Source: a virus. From it: a stretch of 64,000 nucleotides of DNA. The translations under genes were made by a program, and so were the position numbers. Position 1 is the stretch's first letter; the number at the start of each line of letters is the position of its first letter. Below are positions 58,151 through 64,000 of this stretch, piece after piece. The stretch covers positions 1 through 64,000 of IMG/VR virus record IMGVR_UViG_3300022745_000026; one strand, written 5' to 3'. The notes beneath the pieces are model-generated. The model searched no databases and was not told the origin of the DNA. It saw only the letters and a list, made by a program, of their open reading frames with translations.

Positions 58151-59011
58151 AGTTGCTCCTTCTTGCGCCTGATTATCGTCCTGTACTTCAGCAACTAAGG
58201 TAGGCTTAGTGCGAACTGCGGGTTTATTGGCAGAAGATTTCAAGGATTTTGCGTAGATGAAGGCGTCAGTGAGGGACCCAAGGCTGTCTATCAGCCCCGC
58301 GTTCACTGCTTGCTTGCCTACAAACTCTTTCCCTTGGCCGAAGGCTGCATCTGCAGCAGTCAAGCTCATGCCACGGCTATCGGCCACATGGGTCAGGAAC
58401 ACATCATAAAGTGCGTTTGCTTTTGCCTGTGCATCGGCCAAGGCTTTATCTGTCAGGTCCTCATAAGGGTTCATCAGGGCTTTGTCTGTACCTGCACGGA
58501 TTACGGTGACCTTGATACCGTCATTGGCCAACTGTCGGGCCCGACTTGCATGCACCATCAGCACCCCAAGTGAGCCAGTGATAGAGGTCTCGCTTGCATA
58601 CATCTTGCTGGCGCTAGACCCGAGCCACAGGGCTGCCGAGGCCATAGTACCACCTGTGTACGTGACTACAGGTTTGATCTTGTTCACTTCTGAGATCAGC
58701 TTAGCTGCGTCATTCACGCCCGCGACTGCACCGCCACCGGAGTCAATGTTCAGAAGGATGCTGTTTACAGACTTGTCAGCCACTGCCTGTAGGATTGCAT
58801 CCTGAATGTCAGTGTACCCCACAATCCCAAACATACGCATGAAGCCTGCCGAGCCAGATACCAAGCTGCCTTCAATGTTAATCATGGCTACACCGTCCTG
58901 CACATCAACCATAGATGGCAGGCCATAAGGGTCAGTGGGCTTGGACTCGACTTTGGCAGCCTCAAAAGCATCGTAAGATGCTTGGGTGCCCAACCAGATA
59001 TTTTCAAACAT
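57650..59011 (-). CDS. Capsid maturation protease S49 (SppA-like) with C-terminal scaffold
   Basis: Start at M-F-E-N-I-W-L-G with GGAG 8 bp upstream; an ATG 12 bp earlier is less likely. The ClpP/SppA fold shows N-I-D-S-G-G-G near 95, the nucleophile Ser in M-A-S-A-A-L-W near 123, and the general-base Lys in G-T-D-K-A near 175. After ~280 the protein is Ala/Glu-rich and helical, as in scaffold domains. It digests scaffold and capsid delta domain during head maturation. 453 aa. Confidence 0.88.
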   Translation of the reverse strand: MFENIWLGTQASYDAFEAAKVESKPTDPYGLPSMVDVQDGVAMINIEGSLVSGSAGFMRMFGIVGYTDIQDAILQAVADKSVNSILLNIDSGGGAVAGVNDAAKLISEVNKIKPVVTYTGGTMASAALWLGSSASKMYASETSITGSLGVLMVHASRARQLANDGIKVTVIRAGTDKALMNPYEDLTDKALADAQAKANALYDVFLTHVADSRGMSLTAADAAFGQGKEFVGKQAVNAGLIDSLGSLTDAFIYAKSLKSSANKPAVRTKPTLVAEVQDDNQAQEGATMPKPITPEYLAALAAGIDLEEVTESAVAATATVVTETVVAAAAESLEPTIESLQAELVSAKLAHDAAIAESETIKAQMTALEASHVGLLAFARSSIKAMSVPLNLDVAAVADSEVMAEHSRVSELFKSKFKVGGVTAAKSDAVSDKPVAALVNPLFVHAVKSSQSK

Positions 59012-59097
59012 TAAGGTCTCCATTCAGTGGGGCTACAGGCCCGCTCAGTCGAGTCTACCCTATGCAGGGTGGAACCGGCGGACTCTGGAGAGCCAAG

Positions 59098-59113
59098 TGC
59101 CATATAAATGGCA
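59098..59113. promoter_or_regulatory. TGCCAT-ATAA-ATGGCA palindrome
   Basis: A perfect 6-bp inverted repeat with 4-bp centre in the 108-bp gap before the protease gene. It shares TGCCA-N-TGGCA with the promoter at 19,101-19,127. It may be an operator or mRNA hairpin. The rest of the gap has a small ACCCT/AGGGT hairpin. Confidence 0.4.
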
Positions 59114-59119
59114 GTCTCA

Positions 59120-59626
59120 TCAGGAGCTTACAGCAAAAGCATTCTCTGCTGCCTGTCGGGCTGCCCGCAGGTTGGTCTCAGCCGCCGAGCTATTTCCTTG
59201 CATGTAACCCCATACGGCAGAGGCTATGGACTCAGGGGTCATACCTGTTCCACCCGTGGATGCTATGCTGATAGCCTGCACCGGCTGTGAGTAGTTCACC
59301 CGCACAGTGAATCCTCCGGCGGTATTGACAAATGGGTCTCCGCCACCTTCAACAAGCAGTATTCCGCTGGTTACATTCAGGGTGTGGTTGGCCTCTTGAG
59401 GTCGGATTCTCCAGCCATTCTGCAGGTAGACATAGAAAGGCACTGATGTGCCCGCAGCGACGTCAATCGCATCCCCACCGAGTAGGCGCATCGCCTGAAG
59501 ATACTTTCCGTTATCCGAAGCAGCATGCCACCGCACCCAGTCACTCCACAGTGACTGGACGCTCAGAGTTGTGGTGCCAAGTGACAGGGTGATTAGCTTG
59601 GTCGCACCATTGAACTGCGTGGTCAT
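59120..59626 (-). CDS. Virion structural protein candidate (168 aa)
   Basis: M-T-T-Q-F-N-G-A-T-K-L-I-T-L, beta-rich with W-S-D-W-V-R-W near 30 and G-I-L-L-V-E-G-G-G-D near 92, then an Ala-rich helix. Such proteins accompany the 457-residue structural protein upstream in other phages by my recollection. Exact place in the virion unknown. Confidence 0.55.
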   Translation of the reverse strand: MTTQFNGATKLITLSLGTTTLSVQSLWSDWVRWHAASDNGKYLQAMRLLGGDAIDVAAGTSVPFYVYLQNGWRIRPQEANHTLNVTSGILLVEGGGDPFVNTAGGFTVRVNYSQPVQAISIASTGGTGMTPESIASAVWGYMQGNSSAAETNLRAARQAAENAFAVSS

Positions 59627-59635
59627 TCGGGCCCC

Positions 59636-61009
59636 TTAGATGTAGGCGCGGTCGGTTTCAGCCACTAAAGAGATGGTGATGCCTTTTGCGCGAGAGATAG
59701 TACCCCCGAATTGTACGGGCTTTGCGCTTCCTGGCTTACCAGCGACCACAGTGACGTTGGCATCGGTGCCGGGTGTACGCCCACCTTGGGTATTTGCATC
59801 ATAGTCAAATGTGAAGCCGACGCTTCCTGCACTGAAGGTTCCTGTGATCGGAGTACCTGTGCTGTCGTTCACCGTGACAGCACCGGACTCGCCGAAGTCA
59901 TCCAGTACACCGGGCAGTGTCGTGAACAGCATGCGGTAGTAGCTGCCAGAGCCCACAAGTGGTAAGTTAGCCGTAATATTGCCGCCAGAGATATAGGGGT
60001 AGCTGCGCTGAACACTATTCTGGTCTGTAAACACAACCCGGTTGACATCGTTGCCGTTCAGGTTGGAGATGAACACGCCCTGAGTAGTGTAGAGGGTGTC
60101 ACCCAAGAAGTTAACAAGCAGGCTGGCCGTCTTGCCAATGACGGTGCCGGCACCGCTGTCGATGTCGGTGTTCTGGCGCAGCAGGTACTGAACCTTGGTG
60201 TAAATCTGCTCCAGCGTCGCACCGTTGCCGTTGATTACAACTCGGAATGGGTAGTTGGTGCCGCCGATACTCTGATTCTGGTTTGTAGCTGAGTAGGTGA
60301 CAGTGATGTTGTCGTAAGGCGCGGAGGCCATAGCAGAATCAAGGTCTGTAATCTTGGTGTCAGCCTCATTGGAAAGTAGCAGGTTGACGATATACGCCCC
60401 TGTAGCCGTCTTGCCAGTATCGGCCAGCACGGAGTCCTTGTACTTATAGCCCTGCTCGCGGACGTAGCCCTTGAAGTAGGAACGATTATCGAACCCGCCG
60501 CTGCTGACATCCCCGTAGACCTGCACACCGATGTTTGCAGCATCAGTGAAGGTGAAGTTGGCCGAGGTGCCGCCGCTGGTCTTCTGGTAGTAGAGCTGGG
60601 CACCGCTATTCACCGTGCCCAAAGACACGATTCCGACGTAGACTCGGTTCAGTGAGCCTGTGGAGGTGATGGCGGGTAGGGCGCTGCTGCTGGAATACTC
60701 TTCCCAGCCACCATCACGCAGCATGTTGCGGGTGGTGTCATCCGCGGGCTTCCAGCTGTTATAGAATTGGCCATCAGTACCGAAGCGGTACTGTCCAGAC
60801 AAGGCGTCCAAGGCGTACATCGGGAATGGGCTATCTTGGTAAGTCGTTGTAGTCCACAGGTCGATGAACTTAGAGTAGAGTGCTTGGATAGCCACCCCAT
60901 CCTTGGCCACCAGGTTTCCTGCAGCCACCAAGGTGAATGTACGGGCTGCTTCATTGATAAGCAGCTCGGTGCCTACGTTGAGCTGCCCTTTAGATGTGAT
61001 CTTTGCCAT
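59636..61009 (-). CDS. Virion structural protein, fibre-like (457 aa)
   Basis: M-A-K-I-T-S-K-G-Q-L-N-V-G-T-E-L near the start, F-P-M-Y-A-L-D-A-L-S-G-Q-Y near 63, then L-R-D-G-G-W-E-E-Y near 98. Strongly beta-rich with Gly/Asn turns, no enzymatic motif. I believe it belongs to a family of uncharacterised phage structural proteins; its position before the head protease is unusual for a tail fibre and suggests a head-associated fibre or whisker. Confidence 0.6.
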   Translation of the reverse strand: MAKITSKGQLNVGTELLINEAARTFTLVAAGNLVAKDGVAIQALYSKFIDLWTTTTYQDSPFPMYALDALSGQYRFGTDGQFYNSWKPADDTTRNMLRDGGWEEYSSSSALPAITSTGSLNRVYVGIVSLGTVNSGAQLYYQKTSGGTSANFTFTDAANIGVQVYGDVSSGGFDNRSYFKGYVREQGYKYKDSVLADTGKTATGAYIVNLLLSNEADTKITDLDSAMASAPYDNITVTYSATNQNQSIGGTNYPFRVVINGNGATLEQIYTKVQYLLRQNTDIDSGAGTVIGKTASLLVNFLGDTLYTTQGVFISNLNGNDVNRVVFTDQNSVQRSYPYISGGNITANLPLVGSGSYYRMLFTTLPGVLDDFGESGAVTVNDSTGTPITGTFSAGSVGFTFDYDANTQGGRTPGTDANVTVVAGKPGSAKPVQFGGTISRAKGITISLVAETDRAYI

Positions 61010-61017
61010 GTCTACTC

Positions 61018-63600
61018 CTACTGATAGTTTCTATCTGCCACTTGTGCGACAGGGATGGTTGCGGCAACGCCTGGCAACAGGTAGTTGCGTATGAAAAATG
61101 GCACATACCCGGCGCACAGGATACCAATATCCACGTTCTGGATTGTAAGGTATCCATAGGTATAACTGCTGGTTGCAATGCTGTCCCCAGTGTCAATTAC
61201 GTTGGTTGTCCCTGCTTGATAGACCACAATGTCTGACCCAGGCTGGATGCCAGAGACTGTCAAACCTATGGTGTCGAGCGGGTATAGCGCTGCATTTTGA
61301 ATGGCGAGTGTGGTAGTTCCGTTGACAACAAAACTCGTCAATACGTTAGTCGTATTCGCTACGGCGCATGTAATTCTAAATTTGAACTTAAATCCGATCG
61401 TCGGGCTGATACCAGTCTCGGCTAGCAAGTTTGCGTTACTAACAGTCTTGAATGTTCCACTGAACCCAGAACCTTTATCTAAATCATACTCAAAATTGTG
61501 ATTCACTAAACCCGTTCCGGTGTTTGCAAAGCTAGTCAACCCGGTCCACCCAAGGATATAATAGTTCCATGTCCATGTTATAGAATCACCGACGTTCTGC
61601 ATAACCAGGTAACCAGTAGATGTAAATTTGGGTGTACCCGCATTTACCGTGTAAGCGCTGGCTGTAGACAGGGACTTCTCTGTAAATACTAAAAATGCGC
61701 GTGTTGTTGTGTCAGCAGTGAAGGCATCATAGAAATGCATCCCATCAACGTGAGTGTAAGAAGTCGGAACAGAGCCGTTATTCTGCCTATTTCCACGAAC
61801 AGTCGAGTTGTACCAGTTGGGGCCCTGTACAAGCGCAGCATTGGTGTTGTAGCAGTTCTGAAATCTAACAGATTGCGTTGTATTCGTAGAACTTGACAAT
61901 CCAATACGTAGGTTATTAGTCCAGATGCGCTGGAACTTGATATTCTTATTCAATCCACCGTCAGCATAGATATAACCAGTTCTAAAGGATGCGTTCGATC
62001 CACCCTCGTATGGTACTGCTGATGTTCCTGTCCCGGTAACAAGAATATCAGAGCAGGTGTTCATATAAACTAAACCACTAAGGGCATGAACATCAGAAAC
62101 ACCAACCCAGTTAGCAATATTAGTAAGAGCACCCTGCTTACAATTTGACATCAACTCTATTGCCTGAGTTGGTACTGCGGAACCAGTTGTAGCCTTTGGG
62201 TTATCAGCATAGTAGACATTAGTTACTGTCCAGTTAGAACACGCAGACATAATCAAGCGCTTACCAACAAGTTCTACGTTCGTAACCGTCAGGCTGTCGC
62301 ATGTATTAAAAAATATAGGACCGGCTAGGGCCGTTGCATCAGACGCGTATTGACCACGAACATCAGTAATAGTCCAACCGCCATACAGGTTTACAAAGTA
62401 AACCGCATACCCTGCTGTAGAGATTTGCTGCGATCTTAGACCACTAATATTTGTAGCTGTACCGCCATTTAAGCACTGCTGAATTACAAATGCGTTTGAG
62501 GCATACGGTGTTGATTGATTTGAGCAACCAATATGAACATTATTTAATATCGAAGGGGTAGAAGTTTCTGCCAAAACAAACTGCTCACAACCGTGCATAT
62601 TCTGGATATTAACAGAGTACGGTTGTTGAATATTCCAATACCAAGCCCCTGTCACTCTATCTACGCTAACAACACCAGAACTTGAAGTCGCAGTTTCATA
62701 TCGAGTACCGACTGTACCACTTGGAACAGAATTAACCCCATACCCGATTGTTAAATTTGTGTTACTGCATAAGATGTTTGGAATTCTAATGTTGCAACCA
62801 GAAACTGGTAAATCACCTGCAGCAGCAGCATCTCTACCCATGCCGATAGTCATTAGATTGTTATCAGAAATTCCAACATACCTGCATCTATTATCTGTAC
62901 TCAAACTTGATGCAAGGAATAAATTTCCAGCATTAGCCCAGAATTTATATACACCAGACCCCGGTGAAGTCTCTATCTCAACCCCGCCTACAACCGTTGT
63001 TCCAGAACCAAATGACGGTAGCTGAACTGTTTGACCGCGAACTCCCGTGGTTGTACCCAAACTAAACCAATCGCCAGACACCGTGAGTGAGTTGAGTCGG
63101 TTAATCGTCAAGGCCATCGTTTCTACACCAACAATCTCAACCCATCCAGTCTCCTCTGGGCCTGTCGCTGTCGCAGAAATCCCCGTAAGAGGCCCAGCGG
63201 CAAAGCTCCCGCCCGCCACATTGCGGACCTTCAGGTACCCAGTCGCTGGCATAGCCGCGCCAGCAGCCGTTACCGTCCCACCGACGCGAGTAGACATCAC
63301 ACACAGCAATTCAGCAGTAACACCGCTGGAGGATATTACCGTTCCAGAAGCGGGTACATTCCCAGAACCAGAAGTGAATGCAATTAGCTTTACGTTTAAG
63401 CCAGAAATCGTAAGAGTTCCGCCTAAGTTAGCTGACAAGTTAATATTACCAAACGGCCCAGTTGCAGTGGACGTATTTGGTCCATATCGAGTATCTGAGT
63501 CGATTGTTAAATTACCGCCATTGACGTTATATGTGTCATTACCGCCCTTACCAGTCAGGGCGGTCATATTGGTGGTCGTTGTTATCGTGAAGGTTGTCAT
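61018..63600 (-). CDS. Beta-helix-like surface protein (860 aa)
   Basis: N-terminus M-T-T-F-T-I-T-T-T-T-N-M-T is Thr-rich. Residues ~290-600 show repeated short strands with Asn/Ser turns (V-T-N-V, I-T-D-V-R, L-V-T-G-T), the look of a parallel beta-helix. The end is again beta (Y-G-Y-L-T-I-Q-N-V). Such helices are found in phage spikes and polysaccharide depolymerases; catalytic residues cannot be pointed out. It may decorate the capsid or recognise glycans. Confidence 0.6.
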   Translation of the reverse strand: MTTFTITTTTNMTALTGKGGNDTYNVNGGNLTIDSDTRYGPNTSTATGPFGNINLSANLGGTLTISGLNVKLIAFTSGSGNVPASGTVISSSGVTAELLCVMSTRVGGTVTAAGAAMPATGYLKVRNVAGGSFAAGPLTGISATATGPEETGWVEIVGVETMALTINRLNSLTVSGDWFSLGTTTGVRGQTVQLPSFGSGTTVVGGVEIETSPGSGVYKFWANAGNLFLASSLSTDNRCRYVGISDNNLMTIGMGRDAAAAGDLPVSGCNIRIPNILCSNTNLTIGYGVNSVPSGTVGTRYETATSSSGVVSVDRVTGAWYWNIQQPYSVNIQNMHGCEQFVLAETSTPSILNNVHIGCSNQSTPYASNAFVIQQCLNGGTATNISGLRSQQISTAGYAVYFVNLYGGWTITDVRGQYASDATALAGPIFFNTCDSLTVTNVELVGKRLIMSACSNWTVTNVYYADNPKATTGSAVPTQAIELMSNCKQGALTNIANWVGVSDVHALSGLVYMNTCSDILVTGTGTSAVPYEGGSNASFRTGYIYADGGLNKNIKFQRIWTNNLRIGLSSSTNTTQSVRFQNCYNTNAALVQGPNWYNSTVRGNRQNNGSVPTSYTHVDGMHFYDAFTADTTTRAFLVFTEKSLSTASAYTVNAGTPKFTSTGYLVMQNVGDSITWTWNYYILGWTGLTSFANTGTGLVNHNFEYDLDKGSGFSGTFKTVSNANLLAETGISPTIGFKFKFRITCAVANTTNVLTSFVVNGTTTLAIQNAALYPLDTIGLTVSGIQPGSDIVVYQAGTTNVIDTGDSIATSSYTYGYLTIQNVDIGILCAGYVPFFIRNYLLPGVAATIPVAQVADRNYQ

Positions 63601-63603
63601 TTA

Positions 63604-63783
63604 CTACCTCAGTTTTATCCATTTGTCTAACGGGCACTTGGCCTCTGTCAGGACAACCTTGCCAGCAAGAACACATTTACACTTACCACATACATCAGCT
63701 CCCATAACAACAACGACCTCCGGGCACTTTTTACAGATAGCCCTTCGGTCTTGTTGCTGTTGCTGGGTAGCAATGTATGTCAT
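63604..63783 (-). CDS. Small Cys-rich protein (59 aa)
   Basis: Too short to be noticed easily: M-T-Y-I-A-T-Q-Q-Q-Q-Q, then C-K-K-C-P, V-C-G-K-C-K-C and K-C-P-L-D-K-W. The Cys spacing matches small phage proteins with a zinc ribbon (C-x2-C...C-x2-C-x-C...C-P) located near structural genes. AGCACTT precedes the start. Function unknown. Confidence 0.7.
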   Translation of the reverse strand: MTYIATQQQQQDRRAICKKCPEVVVVMGADVCGKCKCVLAGKVVLTEAKCPLDKWIKLR

Positions 63784-63789
63784 AAGTGC

Positions 63790-63821
63790 TCCAAAAGGGT
63801 GTGAGTCTAGCTCACACCCTT
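63790..63821 (-). terminator. Terminator upstream of the Cys-rich gene
   Basis: An 11-bp perfect stem (AAGGGTGTGAG/CTCACACCCTT) with 5-nt loop; on the minus strand it ends in TTTTGG. It lies just after the stop of the partial gene at the right edge and so closes that transcript. Confidence 0.75.
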
Positions 63822-63831
63822 ATAGGACTAC

Positions 63832-64000
63832 TTAAACGCCTTGACCCAAGCCCATGCGCGAACGCATTGCGCCACGGAACACTGCACCGATAGCGGAACA
63901 GTCAATGTCCATTACTTCGGCTTTGGTGACGAAGTGGCCATGCTCATGCTCATTACGAGCGTCAAGTTCTGCAACGGCGGCATTGGCGGCGGCAGCAGCG
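63832..64000 (-). CDS. C-terminal part of a head-region protein (5' end outside window)
   Basis: Frame enters from the right edge with Ala-rich A-A-A-A-A-N-A-A-V-A-E-L-D-A-R-N-E-H-E-H, then V-M-D-I-D-C-S-A-I-G-A-V-F-R-G-A-M-R-S-R-M, and stops at 63,832-63,834. Portal or terminase genes are expected on this side, but these 55 residues are not diagnostic. I leave it unassigned. Confidence 0.55.
   Translation of the reverse strand, partial: AAAAANAAVAELDARNEHEHGHFVTKAEVMDIDCSAIGAVFRGAMRSRMGLGQGV

Overview
The window is part of a tailed double-stranded DNA phage genome (Caudoviricetes). The very long tape measure gene, tail tube protein, frameshifted tail chaperone and absence of sheath genes point to a siphovirus. 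Many of the small early proteins resemble families common in phages of Gram-negative Proteobacteria, and a betaproteobacterial host, perhaps freshwater, is my guess from that; nothing in the window proves the host. I see no integrase, excisionase, lysogeny repressor, tRNA or CRISPR array. Terminase and portal are not seen and probably lie beyond the right edge.

The genome is arranged as two convergent arms. The left arm (1-30,361, + strand) is the early/replication arm. Positions 1-11,640 hold about 35 small genes, mostly chained by ATGA stop/start overlaps. Among them are an M20/M28-like metallopeptidase, an AP2-HNH endonuclease, an Nmad5-like fusion protein, a glycine-zipper lipoprotein and a ThyX thymidylate synthase. 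Positions 11,870-30,032 hold the DNA metabolism genes: ATP-dependent DNA ligase, a cytosine methyltransferase-like protein, an SNF2-type helicase, a primase-helicase fusion, a DnaQ-like exonuclease, a MazG-like pyrophosphohydrolase, a three-domain DNA polymerase I, a PD-(D/E)XK nuclease and an SbcD/SbcC pair. Two zinc-finger homing-endonuclease-like genes are wedged into this block. A small winged-helix protein ends the arm.

The right arm (64,000-30,354, - strand) is the virion and lysis arm, read from right to left. It starts with a partial gene, a Cys-rich small protein and three structural proteins. The head block follows: S49 protease with a nested scaffold, a decoration-like protein and the major capsid protein. 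Then come head-tail joining proteins, tail terminator, tail tube, the G/GT chaperone with a -1 frameshift site, and a 2,674-residue tape measure. The arm ends with a tail-tip candidate, two paralogous modular fibre proteins and a lysis cassette (two membrane proteins, M15 endolysin, 3-TM holin). The arms meet tail to tail with an 8-bp overlap.

Selfish elements are frequent: two AP2-HNH genes, two zinc-finger/HTH homing-type genes and one IS605-type TnpB element whose tnpB carries a one-base frameshift. The most unusual signal is a shared leader in front of both AP2-HNH genes, which lie 50 kb apart. Each has an extended -10 promoter, a 5' hairpin, a terminator-like GC hairpin ending in GGCGGTTTT with one compensatory base-pair change, and a start codon about 20 nt further on. 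Other points worth checking are an in-frame fusion with an internal ribosome site, a palindrome shared by two intergenic regions and serial carbohydrate-binding-like modules in the fibres.
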